Shown here one piece after another: positions 1-8,125 of a stretch of DNA of 64,000 nt. The position numbers and the translations under genes were made by a program. Positions within the stretch are counted from its first letter, which is position 1; each line of letters starts with the position of its first letter. The DNA is taken from contig JAUNTX010000004.1 in the NCBI GenBank assembly GCA_030538475.1, positions 62,001 to 126,000 of the forward strand, read 5' to 3'. The stretch comes from Dermabacter sp. (GTDB lineage: Bacteria > Actinomycetota > Actinomycetes > Actinomycetales > Dermabacteraceae). Under the pieces are notes generated by a model. That model saw nothing but the letters and a program-made list of their open reading frames with translations. It was not told where the DNA came from and ran no database searches.

Positions 1-392
1 TGCTGTTCACCGCGTTTGGGACGGGCGGCCTGCTCACCGTCGGCATCGCCGCCGTGCTCGCCGCCGTGAGCACGGGCGTGGCCCAGGCCGCCCGCGTGCT
101 GGACGAGGCCCCGGCCTACCGCGCGCAGCACATGGCCGGGGCTGGGATCGCGCAGCTGCACCGCGCCCGCATCGCCGAGATCGCCATCCCCGTGGGCCTT
201 GCGCTCGGCGTGGCCACGTTCATGAGCGCGCTCGTGCTGGCCTCGCTCGCGGGAAGCTCGCTCTCGAACCCGGCGGTCGCTACCCAGTACCTGATCGCCG
301 TGCTCGTCTCGCTCGTGCTCGTCGTGGGCTCGACCCTGGCGAGCGGGCCGCTCATGACCCGGGCGGCGAAGGCCCGCAGGCGAGTTCTGTAG
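1..392 (+). CDS. C-terminal part of a membrane protein, probable FtsX-type ABC permease (5' end outside window)
   Basis: The reading frame is open from the first complete codon (position 3) to the stop at 392, so this is the C-terminal 129 residues of a longer protein. It shows a hydrophobic stretch at the very start, a short polar loop (VLDEAPAYRAQHMAGAG), and two more membrane segments, ending in a basic tail (TRAAKARRRVL). The loop followed by IAQLHRARIAEIAIPVG resembles the last periplasmic-to-membrane region of actinobacterial FtsX/MacB-like ABC permeases, where an A..AG.....LRR segment precedes the penultimate helix. Only the tail is visible, so the family call is tentative. The next gene starts 10 nt downstream but appears to have its own promoter. 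Confidence 0.4.
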   Translation, partial: LFTAFGTGGLLTVGIAAVLAAVSTGVAQAARVLDEAPAYRAQHMAGAGIAQLHRARIAEIAIPVGLALGVATFMSALVLASLAGSSLSNPAVATQYLIAVLVSLVLVVGSTLASGPLMTRAAKARRRVL

Positions 393-395
393 CCT
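390..395 (+). promoter_or_regulatory. -10 element of a leaderless promoter for the rhodanese gene
   Basis: TAGCCT lies 7 nt before the ATG at 403, the spacing expected if the transcript begins at the start codon. No Shine-Dalgarno sequence is present between them. Confidence 0.45.
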
Positions 396-402
396 GGTCG
401 GC

Positions 403-726
403 ATGGACTTTGAGACGGTAGAGCCCGCCCAGGTTCCCGAGGACGCGTTCCTCGTGGACATTCGCGAGCAGGACGAATGGGACGCCGGGCACGCGCCCGG
501 CGCCCATCACCTGCCCGCAAGCACCCTCGCCAGTAACCTCGACGTGTTCGCGGAGCACGACGGGGCCTACCTCGTGTGCCGCTCGGGCGGCCGCTCCTTC
601 CAGGTGGCCCAGTGGCTCACGATGAACGGCTTCGAGGTCATCAACGTGGGCGGCGGCATGGACGGCTGGCTTATCCAGGGCTTGCCCATCGTGGCCGACG
701 ATGGCCGCGAGCCGCGCATCATCTAA
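403..726 (+). CDS. single-domain rhodanese-like sulfurtransferase
   Basis: A 107-residue single rhodanese domain. The active-site loop CRSGGRS carries the predicted persulfide cysteine at Cys59, preceded by the hydrophobic strand GAYLV. The N-terminal VDIREQDEWDAGHAPGA is the family's D-x-R...E...GHI-PGA motif (CH2A), and GGMDGW near the C-terminus is the usual closing motif. Such proteins carry sulfane sulfur in the cytosol; the physiological acceptor cannot be read from sequence. A TAGCCT -10 element 7 nt upstream supports the ATG at 403 and a leaderless message. The neighbouring SDR gene follows after 42 nt. Confidence 0.9.
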   Translation: MDFETVEPAQVPEDAFLVDIREQDEWDAGHAPGAHHLPASTLASNLDVFAEHDGAYLVCRSGGRSFQVAQWLTMNGFEVINVGGGMDGWLIQGLPIVADDGREPRII

Positions 727-768
727 TCGCCCCACACGCCGCCCAGCGGGGCGTGCCAGGCTAGAGCA

Positions 769-1476
769 ATGACCACGACTCGCCCCACCGTCCTCATCAC
801 CGGCGCCACTCGAGGCATCGGCCGCGCGGCCGCCATGGCCCTTCACCGCGATCACCACCTGATCCTCGTCTCCCGGAGCCTGGAACCCCTGCGTGAGCTG
901 GCCGCGAGCCTGGAATCCGCAGAGGTCATGCCGATGGATCTGGCCGATCCCTCCCAGATCGACGCCGGCGTTAGGGGGCTCGGCGAGCGGGGCGCGCTCG
1001 AGGCGGGCCTCGCGGGGCTCGTGCACAGCGCTGGCGTGCTCGTGAGCGGCGAGGTCCAGGACCTCGCACCTGCGGACTGGGACCGCTCGCTCGGCCTGAA
1101 CGTGAGCGCCCCCGCCATCCTCACGGCCGCGCTCCTACCCGAACTGCGCCGCGCCCGCGGCACGGTCGTCTTCGTGAACTCCGGCAGCGGCTTCACCGCG
1201 AAGGCGGGAGGGGCCGCCTACGCGGCCTCGAAGTTCGCCCTGCGGGCCCTCGCCGACGCCCTGCGGGATGAGGAACGCGACCGGGGCGTGCGCGTGAGCT
1301 CGGTGCATCCGGGCCGCGTGGCCACCGACATGCAGCGCGAACTGCGCACCTTTGAAGGCGGCGACTACGTGGCCTCCGACTACCTGAGTCCCGAGTCCGT
1401 GGCCGGGGCGATCCGCAGCGCGCTCACCGCGCCCGAAGAGGCGAGCCTCGACACGATCAGCGTGCGGCCCCGCTAA
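769..1476 (+). CDS. short-chain dehydrogenase/reductase (SDR family)
   Basis: A 235-residue classical SDR. The N-terminal Rossmann motif TGATRGIG (residues 11-18) binds NAD(P)H, and basic residues after it suggest NADP preference. The conserved HSAGV, SG-G and YAASK motifs supply the Asn/Ser-Tyr-Lys catalytic set, and VHPGRVATDM follows as in family members. The substrate is unknown; nothing in the neighbourhood fixes a pathway. The start has no clear Shine-Dalgarno; a CAGGCT hexamer 6 nt upstream may be the -10 of a leaderless transcript. Confidence 0.88.
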   Translation: MTTTRPTVLITGATRGIGRAAAMALHRDHHLILVSRSLEPLRELAASLESAEVMPMDLADPSQIDAGVRGLGERGALEAGLAGLVHSAGVLVSGEVQDLAPADWDRSLGLNVSAPAILTAALLPELRRARGTVVFVNSGSGFTAKAGGAAYAASKFALRALADALRDEERDRGVRVSSVHPGRVATDMQRELRTFEGGDYVASDYLSPESVAGAIRSALTAPEEASLDTISVRPR

Positions 1477-1503
1477 CGCGGGGGAGCGGGCACCGCGCGG
1501 GCC

Positions 1504-1800
1504 TCACATGAGGCGGCGCACCGCGCCGAGCACCTCGGTGAGTTTCGCATCGATGACCTCGGGCGAGCCGTCGGCCGCCGCGTCGCGCACGCAGTGGCGC
1601 ACGTGATCCTCGACGAGCCCGAGCGAGACCGCCTCGAGCGCCTTCGTCACCGCGCTCACCTGCGTGAGCACGTCGATGCAGTACGTGTCCGATTCGACCA
1701 TCCGCTGCAGGCCCCGCACCTGCCCCTCGATCCGCTTGAGGCGCCGCACGTAGGCGTCCTTGTCGTTGTGATAGCCCGGCTCCGGGTGCATCTCGGTCAC
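1504..1800 (-). CDS. csoR: CsoR/RcnR-family metal-sensing repressor
   Basis: A 98-residue all-helical DUF156 protein. The RLKRIEGQVRGLQRMVE segment (residues 20-36) is the family's DNA-binding helix. The copper-sensor triad is complete: Cys41 (DTYC), His66 and Cys70 (HVRHC), with the H-x3-C spacing of CsoR, so Cu(I) is the likely effector, though persulfide sensors (CstR) share some of these residues. It overlaps the end of purB by 4 nt (ATGA), so it is translationally coupled to a purine gene, an unusual home. No copper exporter is adjacent; the CopD-like gene at 9.2 kb is the nearest copper-related locus. Confidence 0.85.
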   Translation of the reverse strand: MTEMHPEPGYHNDKDAYVRRLKRIEGQVRGLQRMVESDTYCIDVLTQVSAVTKALEAVSLGLVEDHVRHCVRDAAADGSPEVIDAKLTEVLGAVRRLM

Positions 1801-3209
1801 GAGGGCTCACCGCCGTCCAGGAAGGCGATGAGCGAGGCGGCAAGGCCCGTGTAGGTCTGCGGCGTCAGCGCCAGCAGGCGGCTGCGCTCCGGTTCCGGCA
1901 GGCCCAGGGAGTCCACGAACTCGCGCATGGCCCGGGCATCGACCCGGCGCCCGCGCGTCAGCTCCTTGAGGCGTTCGTAGGGCTGGTCCATGCCTGGGAC
2001 CCCTTGGATGTCGAGGGTGCGCATGACGGACTGGACGGCTTCGCCGAGCACCTCCCACGTGGCCTCCAGGTCCTCATCCATGCGCTCGGCGTCCACGTCG
2101 AGGCCCTTCAGGCCCGTACGGATGTTGGCGAGCGCGAGCAGGGAGTGCCCGAACGCGGGGCCGATGTTGCGCTGCGTGGTCGAATCCGTGAGGTCGCGCT
2201 GCAGGCGCGTGGTCACGAGGCTCTGGGCGAGCACGTCGAACAGGGCGCCGGAGATTTCGAGGTTCGCCTCCGCGTTCTCGAAGCGGATGGGGTTGACCTT
2301 GTGCGGCATCGTCGAGGAGCCCGTGCCGCCCTGGGCGCTGAGGCGCTGGCGGAAGTAGCCGAGCGAAATGTAGGTCCACACGTCGGTGGCGAGGTTGTGC
2401 AGGATGCGGCCCGCGCGGGCGCAGTCGCTGTAGAGCTCGGCCTGCCAGTCGTGGGATTCGATCTGGGTGGTCAGCGGATTCCACGTGAGCCCCAGGTGCT
2501 CGACGAACGTGCGCGAAATATCCGGCCAATCGGCGCCGGGAACGGAGATGGCGTGCGCGGCATACGTGCCGGTGGCGCCGTTGATCTTGCCCAGCACCTC
2601 GTCGCCCTCGATGCGCCGCGCCTGGCGGTTCAGCCGGTAGGCGAAGACCGCGAGCTCCTTGCCGAGCGTCGTGGGAGTGGCGGGCTGGCCGTGGGTGCGG
2701 CTCAGCATCGGGACCTCGGCGCTCGCGCGCGCGAGGGAATCGAGGTCGCCGATGACGCCCCGCAGGGCGGGTAGCCACACCTCGTGGACCGCGCCCTTCA
2801 CCATGAGGGCGTAGGCGAGGTTATTGATGTCCTCGCTCGTGCAGTAGATGTGCACGATCTCCGCGAGCGGCTCGAGGGAGGTGCCCGCGAGGCGCCGCTT
2901 GATGTAGTACTCGACGGCCTTGACGTCGTGCACCGTCTCCTTCTCAATCGCGGCGTGCTCCGCGATGCCGTCGGCCCCGAAGTCCTCGGGGATCTGGCGC
3001 AGAAGCTCCCGCTCGTCGCCCGTGAGGGGGCGCAGGCCGTCGATCACGCCTCGGTCGAGCAGGTGGATCATCCACTCGGTCTCCACGACCATGCGGGCGC
3101 GGTTGAGCGCGGCCTCGCTCAGGTGGTCCACGAGGGGGGCAATCTGGGCGCGGTAGCGACCGTCGAGGGCCGTCAGGGCAATGGGGGGTTCGATGCTGGA
3201 AAGGCGCAT
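1797..3209 (-). CDS. purB: adenylosuccinate lyase
   Basis: A 470-residue member of the aspartase/fumarase superfamily, matching the E. coli-type PurB length. It cleaves adenylosuccinate and SAICAR in purine synthesis. The signature GSSTMPHKVNP sits about two thirds along, with catalytic Ser in the flexible loop, and SRTHGQPATPTTLGKE carries the second conserved histidine region. The ATG at 3209 is preferred over the GTG at 3215 because an AACAAT -10-like hexamer lies 6 nt upstream of the ATG, implying a leaderless transcript. The downstream csoR-type gene overlaps its stop codon. Confidence 0.95.
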   Translation of the reverse strand: MRLSSIEPPIALTALDGRYRAQIAPLVDHLSEAALNRARMVVETEWMIHLLDRGVIDGLRPLTGDERELLRQIPEDFGADGIAEHAAIEKETVHDVKAVEYYIKRRLAGTSLEPLAEIVHIYCTSEDINNLAYALMVKGAVHEVWLPALRGVIGDLDSLARASAEVPMLSRTHGQPATPTTLGKELAVFAYRLNRQARRIEGDEVLGKINGATGTYAAHAISVPGADWPDISRTFVEHLGLTWNPLTTQIESHDWQAELYSDCARAGRILHNLATDVWTYISLGYFRQRLSAQGGTGSSTMPHKVNPIRFENAEANLEISGALFDVLAQSLVTTRLQRDLTDSTTQRNIGPAFGHSLLALANIRTGLKGLDVDAERMDEDLEATWEVLGEAVQSVMRTLDIQGVPGMDQPYERLKELTRGRRVDARAMREFVDSLGLPEPERSRLLALTPQTYTGLAASLIAFLDGGEPS

Positions 3210-3280
3210 GCGCACATTGTTCCACGCGGACCCGTGGACGCGGACGGCGGTCCCGCGCGGGCCCCTTTAACATGGGGGGC

Positions 3281-4381
3281 ATGGCTGAACGCAACTACAT
3301 CCGCACTGTTCTGGACTCCCTTCCCTCCTACGTTCCGGGAAAGCCCGCCCCGGCCGGGGCCTTCAAGGCGAGTTCGAACGAATCGCCGTTCCCGCCGCTG
3401 CCCGAAGTGCACGATGCCGTGCTCGCGGAACTGGGCGGCCTGAATCGCTACCCGGACATGGCGGTCGTGGATCTGCGCGCGCAGCTCGGTGAGCAGTACG
3501 GCGTGCAGCCCTCGCAGGTGCACGTCTCCACGGGCGCCTCCGCGGTGATCAGCGACCTTGTGCGCGCGACCGTGGATCAGGGCACCGAAGTGGTGTACGC
3601 GTGGCGGTCGTTCGAGGCCTACCCGATCATCGTCCAGTCGCACGTCGGCGTGGGCGTGGGCGTGCCGCTCACGGACGCGGGCGAGCACGACCTGGAAGCG
3701 ATGGCGGACGCCATCACCGACAACACCCGCCTCGTGCTCCTGTGCTCGCCGAACAACCCCACCGGTTGCGTGATCGGCACCGAGGCCCTCGAAGCGTTCC
3801 TCGAGCGCGTGCCGGACGCCGTCACGGTGGGCCTCGACGAGGCCTACGTCGAGTTCGCCGATCCTGAGAAGCGCGCCGATTCTGCTGCCCTGTTCGCTCG
3901 CTTCGACAACCTCGTGCGGCTTCGCACGTTCTCCAAGGTGCACGGTATGGCGGGCCTCCGGCTCGGCTATGCCATCGCGCACCCGAAGCTCGCCGAGGCC
4001 CTCGCGAAGGTGACCGTGCCGTTTGGTTCCAACAGCCTCGCCCAGGCGGCGGCGCGGACTGCGCTCGCGGAGCCTGCCCGCACGAAGCTCGCCGAACGCG
4101 TGCAGTGGCTGCGCGCCGAGCGCGAGCGGGTGCTCGGCGCCGTGCGCGGCCTCGAGCTCGGGCTCACGGGCGCGGGAGTGATCCCCGATGCGCAGGGCAA
4201 CTTCATCTACCTGCCACTCGGGGAGCGCTCGGGGGAGTTCGCGGCGCGCGCCGCGGAGCGCGGACTGCTTGTGCGCGCCTACGGCAATGACGGCGTGCGG
4301 ATCACGATTGCGGAGGAGGCCGCGAACGATCTCGCGATTGCTCTCATCACCGAGTGGGCGGGCGCGCTCGCGGGCGAGTGA
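3281..4381 (+). CDS. hisC: histidinol-phosphate / aromatic aminotransferase (PLP class I/II)
   Basis: A 366-residue fold-type I aminotransferase. SSNESPFPPLP near the N-terminus is the HisC-like substrate-loop motif. NNPTG (residues 158-162), GLDEAYVEF and TFSKVHGMAGLRLGY follow in order, with the PLP-binding lysine at Lys219. No other his genes are nearby, so it may be the aromatic aminotransferase (Pat) of actinobacteria, which shares the fold; the subgroup cannot be separated by eye. An ATG nine bases earlier (3272) is possible, but TAACAT lies 7 nt before 3281, arguing for a leaderless start there. Confidence 0.85.
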   Translation: MAERNYIRTVLDSLPSYVPGKPAPAGAFKASSNESPFPPLPEVHDAVLAELGGLNRYPDMAVVDLRAQLGEQYGVQPSQVHVSTGASAVISDLVRATVDQGTEVVYAWRSFEAYPIIVQSHVGVGVGVPLTDAGEHDLEAMADAITDNTRLVLLCSPNNPTGCVIGTEALEAFLERVPDAVTVGLDEAYVEFADPEKRADSAALFARFDNLVRLRTFSKVHGMAGLRLGYAIAHPKLAEALAKVTVPFGSNSLAQAAARTALAEPARTKLAERVQWLRAERERVLGAVRGLELGLTGAGVIPDAQGNFIYLPLGERSGEFAARAAERGLLVRAYGNDGVRITIAEEAANDLAIALITEWAGALAGE

Positions 4382-4430
4382 GAGGGCCCGTCGGCAGATT
4401 TTTCTGGGCCGGGTGCCACAGATCCCTCGA

Positions 4431-4455
4431 AACCTACGCTCCCGTAGGTTAGTGT
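4431..4455 (+). promoter_or_regulatory. palindromic operator overlapping the -10 element of the E1alpha promoter
   Basis: AACCTACGCTCCCGTAGGTT at 4431-4450 is a perfect 8-bp inverted repeat with a 4-nt spacer. Its last T is also the first base of TAGTGT (4450-4455), which sits 6 nt before the GTG start at 4462. A repressor bound here would cover the promoter, in the style of TetR-family operators. The regulator is not encoded next door. Confidence 0.6.
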
Positions 4456-4461
4456 GTTCGC

Positions 4462-5634
4462 GTGAGTGTTTTCCAGACTGCGATCCCCGTCCCCGCGCAC
4501 GAGGAGCCGATGCTTCAGCTCATCGCGCCCGACGGCACCCGCACCCGCCATGATGACCTCGACGCCGCCATCCAGGACCTGAGTGCCGATGACCTGCGCG
4601 GATACTTCCGCGACATGGTCATGGTGCGCGCCGCCGATCACGAGGCCACGAGCCTCCAGCGCCAGGGCCAGCTGGGCCTGTGGGCCAGTGCGATTGGCCA
4701 GGAGGCCGCCCAGATTGGCGCGGGCCACGCCGCGCGCGCCCACGACTACCTGGTCCCCACCTACCGCGAACACGGCGTCGCGTGGGCCCGCGGCATCGAG
4801 CCGTGGAAGCTGCTCGAGCTGTGGCGCGGCATCAACCACTGCGGGTGGGACCCCCGCGAACTCAACACGCACCCGTACATGATCGTGCTCGGCTCGCAAG
4901 TGCCGCAGGCCGTCGGCTACGCGATGGGCCTGATCCGGGACGGCGTGGTGGGCACGGGCGATCCCGAGGTGGATACCGCGGTCCTCACCCTGTTCGGCGA
5001 CGGCGCCAGCTCCGAGGGCGAGGTCTCCGAATCCTTCACGTGGGCCGCCTCCTTCCAGGCCCCCGTCGTCTTCTACACCCAGAACAATCAGTGGGCGATC
5101 TCCACCGCCACGAGCGTCCAGACCCGCGTGCCGCTCGCCCAGCGCAGCCGCGGCTGGGGCATCCCCTCGGTGCGGGTCGATGGCAACGACGTGCTGGCCA
5201 CGCTCGCCGTGACCCGCCTCGCGATGGACGCCGCGCGCGCCGGCGAAGGCCCCCGCTTCATCGAGGCCCTCACCTACCGCATGGGCTCGCACACCACGAG
5301 CGACGACGCGAGCATCTACCGCCCGAGCAGCGAGGAAGAGGAGTGGGGCACGCGCGATCCCATCGCCCGGCTCGGCGCCTACCTGCGCCGCATCGACGAG
5401 ATCGACGACGCCTTCGTGACCGAATGCGACGAGCGCGCCCACGACCTCGCGATGAGCCTGCACCATCACGTGCACGCCCTCGAGGACCCGGACCCGATCG
5501 GCATCTTCGATCACGTGTATGCCGAACCGCACTCGCTCGTGGACGAGGAGCGCGCGGAGTTCGTCCGCTACATGGCGCAGTTCGATGACGACACCACGGC
5601 GACGGCCGACGGCGAAGCGGAGGCGACGCGATGA
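4462..5634 (+). CDS. 2-oxoacid dehydrogenase E1 component, alpha subunit
   Basis: A 390-residue thiamine-diphosphate enzyme subunit that decarboxylates a 2-oxoacid together with the beta subunit encoded next. The ThDP/Mg motif runs from GDGASSEGEV to NNQWAIS, matching the G-D-G-x(n)-N-N pattern. TYRMGSHTTSDDAS is the phosphorylation-loop region conserved in alpha subunits. Most actinobacteria use a single-chain AceE for pyruvate, so a heterotetrameric E1 of this kind is more likely for branched-chain oxoacids, but pyruvate is not excluded. The GTG at 4462 is supported by TAGTGT 6 nt upstream. It overlaps the beta gene by 4 nt. Confidence 0.9.
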   Translation: MSVFQTAIPVPAHEEPMLQLIAPDGTRTRHDDLDAAIQDLSADDLRGYFRDMVMVRAADHEATSLQRQGQLGLWASAIGQEAAQIGAGHAARAHDYLVPTYREHGVAWARGIEPWKLLELWRGINHCGWDPRELNTHPYMIVLGSQVPQAVGYAMGLIRDGVVGTGDPEVDTAVLTLFGDGASSEGEVSESFTWAASFQAPVVFYTQNNQWAISTATSVQTRVPLAQRSRGWGIPSVRVDGNDVLATLAVTRLAMDAARAGEGPRFIEALTYRMGSHTTSDDASIYRPSSEEEEWGTRDPIARLGAYLRRIDEIDDAFVTECDERAHDLAMSLHHHVHALEDPDPIGIFDHVYAEPHSLVDEERAEFVRYMAQFDDDTTATADGEAEATR

Positions 5635-6614
5635 CCAAGCAGACTCAACCGATTGCGAAGGCCATCAACCTGGGGCTGCGTGACGCGATGCGGGCCGACG
5701 ACAAGGTGATGCTCATGGGGCAGGATGTGGGGCGCCTCGGCGGCGTCTTCCGCGTGACCCAGGGCCTCTTCGACGAGTTCGGGCCGCTGCGGATCGTGGA
5801 TACCCCACTCACGGAGGCGGCGAGCGTGGGGGCGGCCGTGGGCCTCGCCTATCGCGGCTACCGCCCCATTTGCGAGATCCAGTTCGATGGTTTCGTGTTC
5901 CCCGCGTTCAGCCAGATCACCACGCAGCTTGCGAAGATGCACTACCGGACCGAGGGGCGCGTGCGCATGCCGGTCGTGGTGCGCATTCCCTACGGCGGCG
6001 GGATCGGCGCGGTCGAGCACCATTCCGAAAGCCCCGAGGCACTGTTCGCCCACACGGCGGGCCTCAGGATCCTCACGCCCTCCAACGCGCAGGATGCGTA
6101 CTGGATGACCCGGCAGGCCATCGAGTCGGACGATCCGGTCATCATGTTCGAGCCGAAGCGCCGCTACTGGGTGAAGGGTGAGCTGGACACCGAGGAGCCC
6201 CCGCAGATCGGCCCGTACCAGGCGCGCGTGGTGCGCGAGGGAACGGACGCGACGGTGCTCGCGTGGGGCCCGGCCATGTCGGTCGCGCTCGAATCGGCGC
6301 ACGCGGCGGAGGCCGACGGGCTCTCGCTCGAAGTCATCGACCTGCGCAGCCTGAGCCCCATCGACTTCGCCACGATTGAGGAGTCCGTGAGCCGCACGGG
6401 CCACCTCATCATCGTCAACGAGGCCCCGGTGTTTGGCGGGCTTGGCGGCGAAATCGCTGCGCGCATCACCGAGAAGTGTTTCTATAGCTTGGAGGCCCCC
6501 GTGCTTCGCGTGGGTGGGTACCACACGCCGTACCCGCCGGCCCGCATGGAGCACGCCTACCTTCCCGACGTTGACCGGGTGCTCGATGCCGTCGAGCGTT
6601 CCCTTCAGCACTGA
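5631..6614 (+). CDS. 2-oxoacid dehydrogenase E1 component, beta subunit
   Basis: A 327-residue transketolase-like beta subunit that completes the E1 active site. MGQDVGRLGGVFRVT and DTPLTEAASVGAAVGLAYRG are the hallmark N-terminal motifs, and the C-terminal transketolase domain ends with GGYHTPYPPA and a short helix, as in BkdB/PdhB. The ATG overlaps the stop of the alpha gene (ATGA), so the two chains are translationally coupled, which suits a 1:1 complex. The E2 gene follows after 28 nt behind its own Shine-Dalgarno. Confidence 0.93.
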   Translation: MTKQTQPIAKAINLGLRDAMRADDKVMLMGQDVGRLGGVFRVTQGLFDEFGPLRIVDTPLTEAASVGAAVGLAYRGYRPICEIQFDGFVFPAFSQITTQLAKMHYRTEGRVRMPVVVRIPYGGGIGAVEHHSESPEALFAHTAGLRILTPSNAQDAYWMTRQAIESDDPVIMFEPKRRYWVKGELDTEEPPQIGPYQARVVREGTDATVLAWGPAMSVALESAHAAEADGLSLEVIDLRSLSPIDFATIEESVSRTGHLIIVNEAPVFGGLGGEIAARITEKCFYSLEAPVLRVGGYHTPYPPARMEHAYLPDVDRVLDAVERSLQH

Positions 6615-6642
6615 CCACCATCCCCATCGAAAGGGTGTTCCC

Positions 6643-8091
6643 ATGAGCGGCATCGTGCAGGTTCTGTTGACGGATCCGGGCGAGGGTCTTACCGAGGCCG
6701 AGGTCCTGGAGATCAAGGTCGAGGTGGGTGATCGGGTGGAGATCAACGACCCGCTCATCACGGTCGAGACCGCGAAGAGCGCGGTGGAGCTGCCGAGCCA
6801 CGTGGCCGGGATCGTGCGCGAGATTCACGTGCGCGAGGGCCAGGAGGTCACGGTGGGGGAGCCGATGTTCGATATCGATACTTCCGCGGCGCCGGGCCCG
6901 GCGCCCTCCGGCGCGGGTGACGAGGAGGCGTCGGCCGCTGAGCCTGCCTCCGCCGCCGAGTCTGCCCCTGATGCCGGGTCCGCACCCGCCGACGAGCCCG
7001 CGCTCGCCGAGGATCCCGCCCCGAAGACCCTCGTGGGCTACGGGGCGCGCGAGGGCGCCGCGCGCAAGAAGAAGCGCGAGATGGCCGGGCACGAGCCCGC
7101 CACGCAGGTGCCGATCGATCGCATCTTGGCGAAGCCCCCCGTGCGCAAGCTTGCGAAGGACCTGGGCGTGGTGCTGCGCGACGTGCTCGCTACCGGCCCC
7201 GGCGGCGTGGTGACGCGCCAGGACGTGCTCGCGGCCTCGCAGCGCGCGCTCGGCGACAACCCGGCCAGGGGATACGGGGAGGCCGACGGCGGCCAGTACT
7301 TCCCCGACGAGTCCGCGCAGGCCCCCTCGAACCTCCACGATCAGATGAAGACGCCGAAGAATCAGCCGTTCCCCGGGGTCACGAGCGACGAGCGCACCAC
7401 TCGCGTGCCGATCCGTTCCGTGCGCAAGCGCACCGCGGAGGCCATGGTGAGTTCGGCGTTCACGGCGCCGCACGTGACCGTGTTCAACGAAGTGGACATG
7501 ACCGAGACGGCGGCCCTGCTCGATGATCTCAAGGCGTCGAGGGAGTGGAAGGACGTGCGGATCTCCCCGCTCGTGGTGCTCGCGAAGGCGCTGCTCGTGG
7601 CGATACGCCGCAACCCCGAGGTCAACGCCTCGTGGGACGAAGAGCAGCAGGAGATCGTCTACAAGCACTTCGTCAACCTCGGGATCGCGGCGGCGACCCC
7701 GCGCGGCCTCATCGTGCCGAACATCAAGGACGCCCACCTGCTCACGCTGCGCGAACTCGCGACGGCGATCAACGACCTCGCGCAGACGGCCCGCGCGGGG
7801 CAGACCCCGCTGTCGGCGACGCGCGGGGGAACCATCACGATCACGAACTTCGGCGTGTTCGGGATCGATTCGGGCACCCCGATCCTCAACCCGGGCGAAT
7901 CCGTGATCCTCGGCTTCGGCGCCATCAAGGAGAAGGCGCGCGTGGTGGACGGGCAGATCGTTCCCCGCAAGGTGTGCCAGCTGGCCCTGAGCTTCGATCA
8001 CCGCCTGATCGACGGCGCGCTCGGCTCCGAGCTGCTGCGCGACGTGTCCGCGGTTCTCGAGCGGCCCTCGCTGGGCCTCGTGTGGGGATAG
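6643..8091 (+). CDS. dihydrolipoyl acyltransferase, E2 component of a 2-oxoacid dehydrogenase
   Basis: A 482-residue E2. One lipoyl domain spans about residues 3-76, with the lipoyl lysine at Lys45 in ETAKSAVE. An Ala/Glu/Pro-rich linker follows, then a peripheral-subunit-binding domain (about 160-197, PPVRKLAKDLGV...GPGGVVTRQDV). The C-terminal acyltransferase domain ends with the catalytic motif at His453 and Asp457 (SFDHRLIDGALG). The ATG at 6643 is chosen because GAAAGG precedes it by 8 nt; the reading frame stays open upstream but only as a shadow of the E1beta gene. No E3 (lipoamide dehydrogenase) gene is in the window, so E3 must come from elsewhere. Confidence 0.94.
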   Translation: MSGIVQVLLTDPGEGLTEAEVLEIKVEVGDRVEINDPLITVETAKSAVELPSHVAGIVREIHVREGQEVTVGEPMFDIDTSAAPGPAPSGAGDEEASAAEPASAAESAPDAGSAPADEPALAEDPAPKTLVGYGAREGAARKKKREMAGHEPATQVPIDRILAKPPVRKLAKDLGVVLRDVLATGPGGVVTRQDVLAASQRALGDNPARGYGEADGGQYFPDESAQAPSNLHDQMKTPKNQPFPGVTSDERTTRVPIRSVRKRTAEAMVSSAFTAPHVTVFNEVDMTETAALLDDLKASREWKDVRISPLVVLAKALLVAIRRNPEVNASWDEEQQEIVYKHFVNLGIAAATPRGLIVPNIKDAHLLTLRELATAINDLAQTARAGQTPLSATRGGTITITNFGVFGIDSGTPILNPGESVILGFGAIKEKARVVDGQIVPRKVCQLALSFDHRLIDGALGSELLRDVSAVLERPSLGLVWG

Positions 8092-8125
8092 GCACCGCCG
8101 GGGAGCACTGACGTACGCTGGCGTG

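Noticed and set aside
6433..6642. Extended N-terminus for the E2 protein
   Set aside because: These codons overlap the E1beta gene, lack lipoyl-domain similarity, and a good Shine-Dalgarno precedes the ATG at 6643.
8092..8125. Possible fluoride riboswitch before the crcB pair
   Set aside because: Only about 30 nt separate the E2 gene from the crcB start and they are largely taken up by a -10 element, leaving no room for the pseudoknot.
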